A DNA stretch of 53,566 nucleotides from Gammaproteobacteria bacterium (GCA_024235035.1 JACKNE010000020.1:1-53566), one strand, 5' to 3'; positions 14,649 to 24,038 are shown, counted from the stretch's first letter. A program made the numbers and translations. The notes: generated from the letters alone by a model not told the origin.

Positions 14649-15197
14649 CTACATCTGACAAATCGAGATTTGATAGATCGTGGTCAGCGCCACTTCTTCG
14701 CAGTTCAGTCCAGGGCCATCCCGGTCGATCACCAGAAACTCACTCTCGGCATTCAGTGCCAGTAACGGATGGTGCCAGACGCCAGGATGGTAATTGACTC
14801 CTTGGCGACTGCCTGCCAGGAAGACTCGGGGGACTTGTTCATCCAGGCGGTCCCCTGGCGCAGCCACCACTACTAGATAGGTACGCCGCTCCAGCGGATA
14901 GAACGCCTGACTGCCCAGCGGATGCCGCTCCAGCCGCTCGATTCGCAAGGGCCAGGCGACCGGTTGCGCGCGGAAGATGCTGATCAAGGGACGTCCGGCG
15001 ACGCCGACCGTGATTCGCGCCAAGTCGTGAAAGCGCAGACAGGTTCCACCATTGATCGGATAGTGCCCGGCGCCGTCGGTGTCAATCACATCGCCATAGG
15101 GCGCAAAGGCTGTCCGGGTTAGAGGCATCACCGGCAGTTCCGTGATAGCGCCCTCCTCCTTTGTGAGGGGGTCCTGGGGTGGGAGATCACCGAGCAT
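14649..15197 (-). CDS. allA: Ureidoglycolate lyase
   Basis: A 182-residue AllA-family enzyme splitting ureidoglycolate into glyoxylate and urea, the last step of the allantoicase route. Seen: AFAPYGDVIDT, the ISIFRAQP strand, LERHPLGSQAFYPL, and the cupin-type GVNYHPGVWHHPLLAL with metal/substrate histidines; IDRDGPGLNCEE near the end. It is about 20 residues longer than the E. coli enzyme: the first 18 residues (MLGDLPPQDPLTKEEGAI) come from a palindromic repeat (15150-15184), and no start codon is visible at the usual position. The stop of the upstream allantoicase is 3 bp away. Confidence 0.9.
   Translation of the reverse strand: MLGDLPPQDPLTKEEGAITELPVMPLTRTAFAPYGDVIDTDGAGHYPINGGTCLRFHDLARITVGVAGRPLISIFRAQPVAWPLRIERLERHPLGSQAFYPLERRTYLVVVAAPGDRLDEQVPRVFLAGSRQGVNYHPGVWHHPLLALNAESEFLVIDRDGPGLNCEEVALTTIYQISICQM
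15150..15184. repeat. Palindromic repeat, copy 2 (within allA 5' end)
   Basis: Contains CCCTC/GAGGG arms around CTCCTTTGT and then GGTCCTGGGGTGGGA. Its reverse complement (CCACCCCAGGACCCCCTCAC and on) aligns with the copy at 42964-43005. It encodes most of the N-terminal extension of ureidoglycolate lyase. Confidence 0.55.
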
Positions 15198-15200
15198 CGT

Positions 15201-16205
15201 TCAGACCCACACGCCAAACAGCCGCAGTCGGCTGACCCCACCGTCGGGGATGATATTAAACCGGACATGGCTGATAGGTCCCAACTCATTGATCTCCAAT
15301 TGGAAGACATGAACCATATCTGCGCTCAACGCCTGCTCCGGCAACAAGATCGGCCAAAACAGGCTTTCCGTGACCAAAGCCGCTTCGGGGAGATCCAGCG
15401 CAAATGTTGCATGCAGCGAACAGCGGTCAGGGAAATTCCCCTTAAAGTGAGCGGTATCCACCTCGATTCGGCGCACAACACCAGGGTGACCCAGCGCCAG
15501 AATGGCCCAGTCGTAACCCGGTTCGCGCCGCCGCCGGGTTTCCCAACCGTCGCCCATGGTCAGGCCCCTACCCGGCAAGAGCAGATTACCGGCCGCGCCA
15601 AAGTGCTGATCGTTGCAAGCTAGCGCTCGCCCGCCATGCTCCAGGGCTAACAGATCGTAAAGTTGGGTTTGGTCACACCGTGTCCAATCGCAGTGAGGTT
15701 GACCATGCACTCGCAGGCGGGCGACACCTCCGTCAGGATAGATATTCAGCCGCACATGGGTCCACACTTGTTCATCCCGCACCTCCCGATAATGATGGGC
15801 GTTGCCCCGCAAATCTGTCGCTGGCAGCAGCGGGGTCCAGACCGTCGAAGTATCCGGTTCCTGCTCGCTGTGACAGGCATCAAGCGAGGCGGCTGGCGGA
15901 TAATTGCCGATGAAGTGGCGGGTATCGATGTCCACGCCCTTGATAATCCCCGGTAGACCCAGGCGAACGATGCAGAAATCATAGCCGGGACCACGGCGGC
16001 GGCGGGTCTCCCAGCCGTCCATCCACTTGCCGTGGGCGTCATATCGATCGGGAATGAAGATTGGTGGCTCCGGGCTCAGCAACCGGTTTTTGGATGCGAA
16101 AAATTCATCGCTAGCAGAGAGTACAGCCGCCCCCAGCCGGGGTTGCGCCAGATTGGGCCAGCGGCTGATGAAGTTGGGTAAGACCACATCGGTGTCAGAA
16201 AGCAT
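15201..16205 (-). CDS. alc: Allantoicase
   Basis: A 334-residue allantoicase, hydrolysing allantoate to ureidoglycolate and urea. It shows the characteristic internal duplication: each half contains a DGWETRRRR motif (WMDGWETRRRRGPGYDF near residue 62 and MGDGWETRRRREPGYDW near 217), a V-D-T-x-H-F-x-G-N-x-P motif (DIDTRHFIGNYPP; EVDTAHFKGNFPD) and an N-I-x-P-D-G-G-V-x-R-L-R motif. It overlaps nothing and precedes allA by 3 bp, giving a two-gene ureide operon. No uricase or allantoinase is present in the window. Confidence 0.93.
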   Translation of the reverse strand: MLSDTDVVLPNFISRWPNLAQPRLGAAVLSASDEFFASKNRLLSPEPPIFIPDRYDAHGKWMDGWETRRRRGPGYDFCIVRLGLPGIIKGVDIDTRHFIGNYPPAASLDACHSEQEPDTSTVWTPLLPATDLRGNAHHYREVRDEQVWTHVRLNIYPDGGVARLRVHGQPHCDWTRCDQTQLYDLLALEHGGRALACNDQHFGAAGNLLLPGRGLTMGDGWETRRRREPGYDWAILALGHPGVVRRIEVDTAHFKGNFPDRCSLHATFALDLPEAALVTESLFWPILLPEQALSADMVHVFQLEINELGPISHVRFNIIPDGGVSRLRLFGVWV

Positions 16206-16215
16206 AAAAGCTTAC

Positions 16216-16230
16216 TCCAATCGATTTGGA
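16216..16230. promoter_or_regulatory. Inverted repeat just upstream of allantoicase
   Basis: TCCAA-TCGAT-TTGGA is a 5-5-5 inverted repeat 11-25 bp before the allantoicase start, in the 59-bp gap after the ABC exporter gene. It may be an operator; no known consensus was matched. Confidence 0.25.
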
Positions 16231-16264
16231 TTTCGCCTAAAGCCGTGTTTGCGTGCGCAGACGC

Positions 16265-17994
16265 TCAAGCCGCGACCGCGATGGGCGTCAGCTGCCAGCC
16301 GCCCTCACCATCGAGTCGCAGTTGCCGGTCGTGAAAGGCTCGAAGCGTGCCGCGATGACCGACGCTGGCGAGGGCCGTTTCCGGCAAGCGCTCGCGGATC
16401 AGCCGATAGAGAGCCTGCTCGGATGGCTCGTCCAGCGCCGAACTGGCTTCGTCGAGGAACAGCCATTTCGGCTGGCGCAGCAAAATGCGGGCGAAGGCCA
16501 CCCGCTGCTGTTCACCGCCCGACAGGGTCTGCGCCCAATCCTCGACCGTATCGAGCGCATCGGCGAACCGACTGAGTCCGACATCGTGCAGTGTCTGTCG
16601 TAACAGGGCGTCGTCGAGCGTGGCGCGTTGCGGATACAGCAACGCTTCCCGCAGGGTGCCGATGGGGAGATACGGGCGCTGAGGTACGAACAGCACCTTC
16701 GCCTCTGGCAGATACACCGTGCCGCGCGCGTAGGGCCACACCCCGGCCAGGGTGCGCAGCAGAGTGCTCTTGCCGGCGCCCGAGGCTCCGGCGATCAGCA
16801 GCGAATCTCCCCGAGCTAGTGATAGATCCAACCCTCGCAGCAAAGCCATGCCATCCGGTCGGTCGATCTCCAAATCACACGTGGCAGGCTGAGCTGCGCT
16901 CTCGCGGCGTACTTGGGTGATCGCGGCGACACGCTCGTCGAGTCCGTCCACGGCCTCGGCGAACTGGGTCAGGCGCAGAGTGACCGCACGCCACGCTGCG
17001 ATGCTCTGGTAGGCGTCGATGAAGAACGAGAGTGAATCCTGGACCTTGCCAAAGGCATTGCCGATTTGCATCAACTGGCCGAACGGCATGCGGGTACTGA
17101 AGTAGACGGGTGCGACCACCAGGTAGGGTACGATCACCGATATCTGGCTGTAGCCAGCGTTGAACATGTCCACCTTGAAGCCAGTGCGGATGATGCAGTG
17201 AAAGTTCTCGATCACGCGGCCGAACAGGGTGCGACAGCGTTCGTTCTCGGCCTCCTCGCCACCGTAGAGCGCGACCGCTTCGAGGTTTTCGCGCAGCCGC
17301 ATCAAGTTGAAACGGTAGTCTGCTTCAACCTTTTCTTGCTGAAAGTTGAGTGGGATCAACCGGCGGCCAATCAAGTGCGTCAACCCGGTTCCGACGATAG
17401 CATAGATCAGCGCGCCCCAGAACAGGAAACCGGGGATCTGGTAGTGCTTATCGCCCAAGGACAGGGAAGGGTCGCGGACAGATCCCACAGCACCACAGCG
17501 AAGCTAAGCAGGGTCGAAACCGCGTTCACCAGGCCGAAGAACAGGGTCATGGTCTGTTCCGTGAAGCCGTTGAGGTCGTCGGCGATGCGCTGGTCAGGAT
17601 TGTCGACCGGCGCCCCCAGCAGTTTCAGGCGGTAAAACGCCTTGTTGCGCAGCCAGGCTCCCTGATAACGTTCGGTCAACCAGGTGCGCCAGCGGATGCG
17701 CAACCACATGCGCAGAACATAGCGTGTGCCGGCGATGGCAATGTAGGCCGTCGCCAGGATGGCGAAGGTGGCCAGCGCCGCCCAGAACGTAGCGGCATCG
17801 TAGTTCTGCAAGGCGTCGTAGAAGTCACGATACCAGGTGTTCAGGCGCACCGTCAGGTAGACCAGCGCAAAGTTGCCAGACAGCACCACGACCAGCAACA
17901 GCCAGGCGCTAAGCCGTTGTTCGGAAGTCCAGTAGCTGTAGATCAGACGCCAGACGCGGGCGATGTGAACGCGAGTAAGCGCTTGCGGTTCCAT
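16265..17994 (-). pseudogene. SbmA/BacA-like ABC transporter (fused permease-ATPase), frameshifted
   Basis: Two overlapping frames together make one ABC exporter of the COG4178 (YddA/SbmA-BacA-like) type. The N-terminal part (start 17994) has membrane segments and DNPDQRIADDLNGFTEQTMTLFFG; the C-terminal part continues from SLGDKHYQIPGFLFWGAL and ends in the ATPase: Walker A GASGAGKST, signature LSGGEQQRVAFARI, Walker B WLFLDEASSALD. The join is broken by a single missing base near 17459-17466, where AVVLWDLSATLP should run into SLGDKHYQ. No slippery heptamer is visible, so programmed shifting is unlikely; either a recent inactivation or a base-calling error. Confidence 0.8.
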
Positions 17995-18108
17995 AAAACT
18001 CTCGAAGGGCGGTTTCAGTGAGGGCTGCGGTGCGACGGATCGGATCGAACCGTAACCTAAAGACCTCCGTTTGGTCGGGTATTGCGGCGGAAGGTTCCTT
18101 CACCAGGA

Positions 18109-18966
18109 TTATCTTTTCCATGCCGTCGGACTGTGCAGAATCGCATCGCACGTCGCCGGCAGATTGTCGGTGGAGGGCGGCTTGGGTTTCTGGTAGGGCT
18201 TGGGCGATAGCGCCGCCTGGCGGATTTCTTCGACCCAGCGGGCGAGATCGGCATCGCAGCCGTCGCCGGAAGGCAGCGGCTTCTGCGGCTGACATTGTCC
18301 AGCATCGGGTGGGCACGCCAGCCGGATGTGGAGATGATCGTCGTGACCCCACCATGGTCGAATTTTAGTCAGCCAAGCATGGTCCATTTCACTCGCGCAC
18401 AGAGCCTGCTTGATGATCGGATTGACGAAAATTCTCTCCACTTCAGGCGCTTGTGATGCCAGTTTCAATATGGTCCGATCTTGCAGCGACCAGAGGGTGC
18501 GATCGAGCACACCCTCGGCAGCGCGGATCATCGACGGTGCTCCAAGCTGCTCAGTGTCGAGCGGCGACAATACCCGCCCGCGCGGTAATTCGAGGAACCA
18601 GATATCCACATCCAGTCCGATCTGGTGGCTGCGATGACCGCTCGGCATGGGTCCACCGCGCGGTTGACCTAGATCGCCGATCAGCAGTCGCCTGCCGCTT
18701 GCCGCGACCTGCCGACCCAAGCGTTCCACGAATGCGATCAGCACAGGATGTCCGTAGTACCGGTTGCGGCTGGGTCGCATGACCTGATAACCATCGCCCA
18801 GCAGTGGCAAGGGCACTGCCCCGGCGATACAGCCGGCCGCATAAGATCCGATCACTTGTGGCAATCCAGGCAGTGGATAGGCCACGTCGCTCCAGCCGTT
18901 GCCGGCATGGGTCAGCGTGGAGCTCAAGAATAACCAGAACAAAAATCCGATGAATCGAGCGGTCAT
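18109..18966 (-). CDS. mepA: Penicillin-insensitive murein endopeptidase MepA
   Basis: A 285-residue periplasmic zinc metallopeptidase (LAS/M74 family) that cuts D-alanyl-meso-diaminopimelyl cross-links in peptidoglycan. Seen: signal peptide (about residues 1-21, ending THA-GNGW); the zinc motif SGHRSHQIGLDVDIWF (His111, Asp121) and WWGHDDHLHIRL (His208, His211, His213); Cys pairs expected for the periplasm. The C-terminal tail after residue 225 is Pro/Lys-rich and cysteine-containing. It starts 57 bp after the DUF3299 gene, the last gene of the zinc operon, so it may be cotranscribed with zinc-acquisition genes. Confidence 0.92.
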   Translation of the reverse strand: MTARFIGFLFWLFLSSTLTHAGNGWSDVAYPLPGLPQVIGSYAAGCIAGAVPLPLLGDGYQVMRPSRNRYYGHPVLIAFVERLGRQVAASGRRLLIGDLGQPRGGPMPSGHRSHQIGLDVDIWFLELPRGRVLSPLDTEQLGAPSMIRAAEGVLDRTLWSLQDRTILKLASQAPEVERIFVNPIIKQALCASEMDHAWLTKIRPWWGHDDHLHIRLACPPDAGQCQPQKPLPSGDGCDADLARWVEEIRQAALSPKPYQKPKPPSTDNLPATCDAILHSPTAWKR

Positions 18967-19023
18967 GCGGTGTTTCTCGGTGAGTGTGGAGCCAAACGCT
19001 TCTCTCCAAACGTAGTTGGCGCA

Positions 19024-19620
19024 TCAACGCCGCTCGCCCTTGTAGGGCTCGACATCGGTCGCAGTTAGGGTATAGCCGGCGTTGGCCAATTGAGTATCGG
19101 TGCGTCGGGCCGCTAACTGCCCCGTCACCCAGAACGGATCGAAAACCTGCTGAATGCGGGCACCCATCGGTGCTTCCACCAGGACCGTCTGATTAAGCGG
19201 TGGTGGGGGAACATGAATGCAGGCACCGATGTAAGGCACCAGCAGAAACCGGGTCGCAATCTGGCCATCGGTTTCCAGGGGGATGGCAAAACCCGGCAGG
19301 CGAATGTAGGCGCCGTCCAAGGCGGTCACGACTGGGGCCTTGTTCCATAGCTCGCGCAATTTCGCAAATAGTTCCTGAGCTTGTGGATCGTTGTCGCTCA
19401 GTTTGCTGATATCGACGTCCTTGAACAGCACGCCCGGATCGAAATCGGCCGGCATCAGATCGTCCCAAGTCAGGGTTCGCACCACACCGATGTCAGAGGA
19501 CACAGTAGTGACGGGTGAGATTTTCTCAGACGATGAGGGCGACGTGGGCGATTGGGAAGAGGAATCACAACCGGCGAGCAGCGCAGTCAGTAAAAGGAAC
19601 CCACAAACGAAACGAGACAT
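19024..19620 (-). CDS. DUF3299 lipoprotein of the zinc operon
   Basis: A 198-residue exported lipoprotein: signal peptide with lipobox LLAGC (Cys18), a Ser/Pro-rich linker to about residue 45, then a DUF3299 domain with LTWDDLMPADFDP, VRLPGFAIPL-type strand (AYIRLPGFAIPLE) and LVPYIGACIHVPPPPLNQ. The biochemical role is unknown. In Vibrio-type zinc-regulated (zrg) clusters DUF3299 and DUF2796 proteins accompany an ABC transporter, as here. It begins 4 bp after the permease gene. Confidence 0.85.
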   Translation of the reverse strand: MSRFVCGFLLLTALLAGCDSSSQSPTSPSSSEKISPVTTVSSDIGVVRTLTWDDLMPADFDPGVLFKDVDISKLSDNDPQAQELFAKLRELWNKAPVVTALDGAYIRLPGFAIPLETDGQIATRFLLVPYIGACIHVPPPPLNQTVLVEAPMGARIQQVFDPFWVTGQLAARRTDTQLANAGYTLTATDVEPYKGERR

Positions 19621-19624
19621 GCTT

Positions 19625-20884
19625 TCACATCCGAAGGGTCATGCCGTCGGCGACCGAATAACGGTAAGCGCGCCAGGCGGGGATCATTCCGGCCACTAGA
19701 CCACAACCCAGCACAGCGACCAAGAGCATGAGTTCATAGCGGGAGGGCGGCCAAGCGGCGATGGTCAGTCCCAACTGGGCTTCGAGTACCGGCCCAGCGA
19801 GCCATAAAGCTCCCTGGAGCAGCAACAGACCGCAGGTCGCACCGGCCAGCGCCAAGGTCACCGACTCGCCCAGCACCAGGGTAAAGATTTGACTCGGCTG
19901 CGCGCCCACCGCCCGTAGAATCGCCATTTCTCGCCGCCGTTCGTTGAGACTGGTCAAAAGTGCTACCAGCATCACGGTGAAACTCACCAGCACTACCAGC
20001 CCGGACACCACGAGCAGGGCATTTTCCGCTAGACCCATCAGATCCCACAGTTGTTGCAGGGTGAGACCGGGTAGGATCGCCAGCAACGGTTCAGCGCTGA
20101 ATTCGTTGATCTCACGTTGCACCCGGAAAATAGCGGTCTTGGTGTTGAGACCGACCAGGAAAGCGGTAATGGTCTTGGGTGTCAGATCGAGTTGACGCAC
20201 CTGTTCGGCGGACAGGTGAAATCCGGGCAGGGGTGCACCGCCGCGCCAATCGGCATGAATCGCTTCGATCCCCGCCAGACTGACATGCACCGTTTGATCC
20301 ACCGGCGTGCCGGTGCGCGCCAGGATGCCGACCACGCGAAACGGTTTATCTTCGTGCAGTGCGAAGCTGACTGCGCCGGCCCCGTGAGCGAGGATGATAG
20401 ACTGGCCCAGCCGATAGCCGAGTCGTTCGGCGACTTCGGCACCCAGCACGGCATCGAAGAGATCCGCGAACTCACGGCCTTCAGCAAAGTGTAAGGGATG
20501 ATCGCGACCATAACGGTAACGCTGGAAATAGTTCTGATTCGTGCCCAGCACCCGAAAACCCTGGTGCGAATCACCCAGCGATAAGGGGACCGTCCAGGCG
20601 ACTCGGTGATCGGTGGCCAGGGTGCGATAACTGCTCCAGTTCACGTTGTTGGTCGGATCGCCGATGCGGAACACGCTGTACAATAGCAGATTGATCGGAC
20701 TGCCGCGCGCGCCGACGATCAGATCGACGCCGGACAGGGTGTTGGCGAAACTGGCGCGGGTTTGAGTGCGTAGCCGCTCGACCCCCAGCAGCAGGGTTAC
20801 GCTCAGGGCGATGGCAACCACGACCAACGCGCTGGTGAGGCGACGATTCCATAAACTTTTGGCAGCCAGCGTCAGGATGGCCAC
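19625..20884 (-). CDS. FtsX/MacB-type ABC transporter permease
   Basis: A 419-residue inner-membrane permease: N-terminal membrane helix (LTSALVVVAIALSVTLLLG), a large periplasmic domain (about 50-260), and three C-terminal helices in the FtsX/MacB arrangement, with the cytoplasmic SLNERRREMAILRAVGA coupling segment. Works with the ATPase encoded just upstream (3 bp). Such systems move lipoproteins, peptides or drive periplasmic proteins rather than importing ions directly; in this operon it probably supports zinc handling with the DUF2796 and DUF3299 proteins. Confidence 0.88.
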   Translation of the reverse strand: MAILTLAAKSLWNRRLTSALVVVAIALSVTLLLGVERLRTQTRASFANTLSGVDLIVGARGSPINLLLYSVFRIGDPTNNVNWSSYRTLATDHRVAWTVPLSLGDSHQGFRVLGTNQNYFQRYRYGRDHPLHFAEGREFADLFDAVLGAEVAERLGYRLGQSIILAHGAGAVSFALHEDKPFRVVGILARTGTPVDQTVHVSLAGIEAIHADWRGGAPLPGFHLSAEQVRQLDLTPKTITAFLVGLNTKTAIFRVQREINEFSAEPLLAILPGLTLQQLWDLMGLAENALLVVSGLVVLVSFTVMLVALLTSLNERRREMAILRAVGAQPSQIFTLVLGESVTLALAGATCGLLLLQGALWLAGPVLEAQLGLTIAAWPPSRYELMLLVAVLGCGLVAGMIPAWRAYRYSVADGMTLRM

Positions 20885-20887
20885 GGT

Positions 20888-21622
20888 TCACCCCGCCAAC
20901 GGCGTGGCATTGAGGGTGGACAGTTCCACGACGCGGTCGAAGTGGCCAGCCAGCGAGCGGTCGTGGCTAACGAACAGCAGCGCGGCGCCGGCGCTTTCGC
21001 ATTCGCGGCGCAGCAGTTCGACGAAATCCAGGCGGCGGTCGGTGTCCAGGGCGGAGGTCGGCTCGTCAGCGACGATTAAATCCGGGCGACCGATCAGGGC
21101 ACGGGCCGCTGCCACCCGCTGTTGCTGTCCGACCGACAGTTCCGCAACGGCGCGGCGCTCCAAGCCCGGTTCGTTCAGGCCCAGATGCGCCAGCAACCGA
21201 CGCGCCTCGGCATGTATCGATCCGGCGGCGGCGATGGCGTGGGTGCGTCGGGCCGTCGAGAAACGGCACGGCAGCGTCGCGTTCTCCAACACCGAGAGAT
21301 AGGGCAACAGGTTGAACATCTGGAAAATCACCCCCAGCCGGTCCGCACGGAAGCGGTCGCGCGCCGGCCCCGAGAGGCTCGCTAAATCCACGCCGAACAC
21401 CGCGATTCGTCCCACCGTCACTTGATGGATGCCAGCGATCAGCGTCAGCAAGGTGCTTTTACCCGAGCCGCTTGGTCCGGCCAGGAACAACCGCTCGCCC
21501 GCCGCCACGGTAAAAGCAGGAATATCCAACACCCACGGTCGATTGGATCGCCAACGAAAACGTAATCCGTTGATCGCGATGGCGGAGAGGGCGTCCGCTT
21601 CGATCGCTGGCGCGTCGGTCAT
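20888..21622 (-). CDS. ABC transporter ATP-binding protein (LolD/MacB type)
   Basis: A 244-residue nucleotide-binding subunit. Seen: Walker A GPSGSGKST, Q-loop IFQMFNLLPYLSVLEN, signature ELSVGQQQRVAAARAL (SVGQQ instead of the usual SGGQQ), Walker B LIVADEPTSALD, and the H-loop LLFVSHDRS. The MFNLLPYLSV pattern is that of the LolD/MacB branch. Its start overlaps the DUF2796 stop by 4 bp and the permease follows after 3 bp. Confidence 0.92.
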   Translation of the reverse strand: MTDAPAIEADALSAIAINGLRFRWRSNRPWVLDIPAFTVAAGERLFLAGPSGSGKSTLLTLIAGIHQVTVGRIAVFGVDLASLSGPARDRFRADRLGVIFQMFNLLPYLSVLENATLPCRFSTARRTHAIAAAGSIHAEARRLLAHLGLNEPGLERRAVAELSVGQQQRVAAARALIGRPDLIVADEPTSALDTDRRLDFVELLRRECESAGAALLFVSHDRSLAGHFDRVVELSTLNATPLAG

Positions 21623-22179
21623 GGCAGCGTGATCACCGCCTGTCCCGGAACCAACCGCTGGCGCGCTTGCCCCGTGGCGGTCACCATCTCGACATCAAGC
21701 CGCTCCAGTTTGGGCAACGGCTGGAACAAGCGTACTTTGATCTGCTTGAGCGCTTCGGGGCGGCGGCAATCGAAGCCATAGCGGACATCGAAATCGGCGT
21801 GGTCATCATCATGAGCCTCATCGTGGTCGTCGTGGTCATGATCGGCTTGCCCATGTTCCAGCAGCAGTGCGCTGGCCACCACACCGGGTGCAGCGGTGCA
21901 TTGAGCCTTTTCCGAGGGTGTCAATACTTGACGCGAGTCTCGCAGCAGGGCCACCGCTTTCTTCACTGCTTCTTCTTGCTTCGTGTCGCTCGGTGCATGT
22001 TCGAAGCCAACCACATTGATTGCTGGCAAGCGGAGTTCAGCATTCAGGCGGCTACCTTCCAAAACCAGTTGCAACGTCCCGGCGCCGTGGACATGCGGTG
22101 GCGCGGCGAAGAGAACTGTACTCATTACGGTGAGCGCGGTGGCGATGTGTAGAGAAAGCAGGGTTTTCATAGCAAGCAA
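21619..22179 (-). CDS. ZrgA-like periplasmic zinc-binding protein (DUF2796)
   Basis: A 186-residue exported protein with a signal peptide ending near LFAAPPHVHGAG. The PPHVHGAGTLQLVLEG start, the EALKQIKVRLFQPLP segment and a His/Asp-rich loop (HDHDDHDEAHDDDHAD, about residues 113-128) place it in DUF2796, whose member ZrgA supports zinc acquisition in Vibrio cholerae. The listed start is TTG with GGAGAG five bases upstream; an ATG nine bases later is the alternative. It lies between znuA (14 bp) and an ABC ATPase (4-bp overlap). Confidence 0.88.
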   Translation of the reverse strand: MLAMKTLLSLHIATALTVMSTVLFAAPPHVHGAGTLQLVLEGSRLNAELRLPAINVVGFEHAPSDTKQEEAVKKAVALLRDSRQVLTPSEKAQCTAAPGVVASALLLEHGQADHDHDDHDEAHDDDHADFDVRYGFDCRRPEALKQIKVRLFQPLPKLERLDVEMVTATGQARQRLVPGQAVITLP

Positions 22180-22193
22180 TCTCTCCAGTTACA

Positions 22194-23147
22194 TCAATTC
22201 TTCGCCATTGCCGCCACGAGCGCGGGTACGTTGTAGCGGAACAGGCCGATATAGCTATCCCCCGGTTGGCCGGCGGGCGCCAGGGCATCGGAATACAGCG
22301 AACCGCCCACGACGCCACCGGCCTCATCGGCAATCCGTTGGATCAACCGTGGATCGCTCATGTTCTCCACAAAGAGCGCCCGTATCCCTTCTTTTTTGAT
22401 CTGACGGATCAGAGTGGCGATTTCTTTGGCAGAAGGCTCGTTTTCGGTATTCCAACCCACGGGCGCCAGAAACTCCACACCGTAGGCCGCGCCGAAATAG
22501 CCAAAGGCGTCATGTGAAGTGATGACGCGCCGCTGAGCGGGAGGAACCGTCGCCAGTTGCTCACGCACCCACTGGTCGGTTTCCTTGAGTTGCGCCCGAT
22601 AGGCGGCGCCGCGCTGCTGGTAAGCCTCGGCATGGGCTGGATCGGCTTTGGCCAGCGCGGTCATGATGTTGTTCACGTAGATTTGACCGTTCCCCAAGTC
22701 CTGCCAGGCATGGGGGTCACTATCAGAGTCATGGTGATGAGAGTGACCGGTCGGTTTTTGATCCGGTTCATGCTCGGAGTGATGCGCGTCATGGCCGTCG
22801 TGTTCCTCGGCCATTTGTCGGGGCTTCACACCCTGACTGGCCACCACGATCTCGCCGGTGTAGGCGGATGACTTAATCAGGCGATCCATCCACCCCTCGA
22901 AGCCCAGGCCGTTGACCACTACCAGTTGCGCCTGACCGACGGCCTTGGCGTCCGCCGGGGTCGGCTCGTAAACGTGGGCATCGCCATCGGCACCCACCAG
23001 CGTGGTAACCGCTACATCCTCGCCACCGACATTTTTGATCATGTCGCCCAGAATACTGAAGCTGGCGACTACCCGCAGGGGTTCCGCCCACGCCGTCGAT
23101 CCGAGCAGTATGAAAGTCAGGATAAAAACTTTGGATAACCAGCGCAT
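22194..23147 (-). CDS. znuA: ZnuA zinc-binding protein of the high-affinity importer
   Basis: A 317-residue cluster A-I substrate-binding protein. Seen: signal peptide to about residue 21 (STAWA), the first zinc His in DAHVYEPTPADAKAV, a His/Asp-rich flexible loop (about 113-145, HDGHDAHHSEHEPD and HSHHHDSDSD), PHAWQDLGNGQIYV with the second His, the third His in ITSHDAFGYFGAAYG, and Asp in YSDALAP. The loop is typical for zinc rather than manganese. ATG 23147 has GGGAGA upstream. znuB precedes it by 15 bp. Confidence 0.95.
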   Translation of the reverse strand: MRWLSKVFILTFILLGSTAWAEPLRVVASFSILGDMIKNVGGEDVAVTTLVGADGDAHVYEPTPADAKAVGQAQLVVVNGLGFEGWMDRLIKSSAYTGEIVVASQGVKPRQMAEEHDGHDAHHSEHEPDQKPTGHSHHHDSDSDPHAWQDLGNGQIYVNNIMTALAKADPAHAEAYQQRGAAYRAQLKETDQWVREQLATVPPAQRRVITSHDAFGYFGAAYGVEFLAPVGWNTENEPSAKEIATLIRQIKKEGIRALFVENMSDPRLIQRIADEAGGVVGGSLYSDALAPAGQPGDSYIGLFRYNVPALVAAMAKN

Positions 23148-23162
23148 AATAATCTCCCAGAA

Positions 23163-24038
23163 TCAGGATTGTAGATGTAGCCGGGGCAGAAAGCGGACGA
23201 GCAGTCCATCCCGACGCCCCAGGACGATGGAAAGCAAATAGATCATTCCGGTGGTCAGGATGATGGCGGGACCGGACGGCAGATCGTGGTGATAGGACAG
23301 CAGCAACCCCAGGTAACCGGATAGCACGGCGATGCTGGCAGCCACGGCGGCCATGCTCCACACCTCTTGCGCCCAAAAGCGGGCCGCGGCGGCGGGTAGC
23401 ATCATCAGACCGACGGCCATCAGCGTACCGAGAGCTTGAAAGCCGGCCACCAGGTTGAGCACGACCAGGACGAGGAACAGCAAATGGTAAGCTGCGCCCC
23501 GACCCTGGACCGATTGCAGGAACCCCGGATCGAAACACTCCACGATCAGAGGTCGGTAGATCAGCGCCAGGGTCACCAGGGTCAGACTGGCGATGCTCGC
23601 CACCAACAACAGCGAGCGGTTGTCCACTGCCAGGATGGTCCCGAACAGGACGTGCAGCAGGTCCACGCTGCTACCACGGGTAGAGACGATCAACACGCCC
23701 AGCGCCAGCGAGATCAGATAAAAGGCCGCAAAGCTGGCGTCCTCACGCTGCCCGGTGAAACGCGTCACCAGGCCGGCCAGCAGCGCCACCGTCAAGCCGG
23801 CGGCAAAGCCGCCCAGGCTCATCGCGGCCAGGGAAAAGCCGGCGATCAGAAAGCCAATGGCCGCACCCGGTAGCACTGCGTGCGACAGGGCATCGCCCAT
23901 CAGACTCATACGCCGCAACGTCAATAGCACCCCGATCGGACCGCAGCCCAAACCCAGCGCCAGACAGGCCACCAACGCCCGGCGCATGAAGCTGAATTCC
24001 ACAAAGGGGGCGAACAGCCCATCGACCCATTGGTTCAT
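23163..24038 (-). CDS. znuB: ZnuB zinc ABC transporter permease
   Basis: A 291-residue ABC-3-type membrane protein with eight or nine hydrophobic segments and the family landmarks LRRMSLMGDALSHAVLPGAAIGF, DLLHVLFGTILAV and GTLMAVGLMMLPAAAARFW. The frame continues to a GTG at 24053, but ATG 24038 (MNQWVDGLF) overlaps the znuC stop as ATGA, so it is preferred. It pairs with ZnuC and ZnuA to import zinc. Confidence 0.93.
   Translation of the reverse strand: MNQWVDGLFAPFVEFSFMRRALVACLALGLGCGPIGVLLTLRRMSLMGDALSHAVLPGAAIGFLIAGFSLAAMSLGGFAAGLTVALLAGLVTRFTGQREDASFAAFYLISLALGVLIVSTRGSSVDLLHVLFGTILAVDNRSLLLVASIASLTLVTLALIYRPLIVECFDPGFLQSVQGRGAAYHLLFLVLVVLNLVAGFQALGTLMAVGLMMLPAAAARFWAQEVWSMAAVAASIAVLSGYLGLLLSYHHDLPSGPAIILTTGMIYLLSIVLGRRDGLLVRFLPRLHLQS

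Noticed and set aside
17407..17488. Programmed ribosomal frameshift in the ABC exporter
   Set aside because: No X-XXY-YYZ slippery site or following stem is visible, and family members are single-frame; a lesion or sequencing error is simpler.
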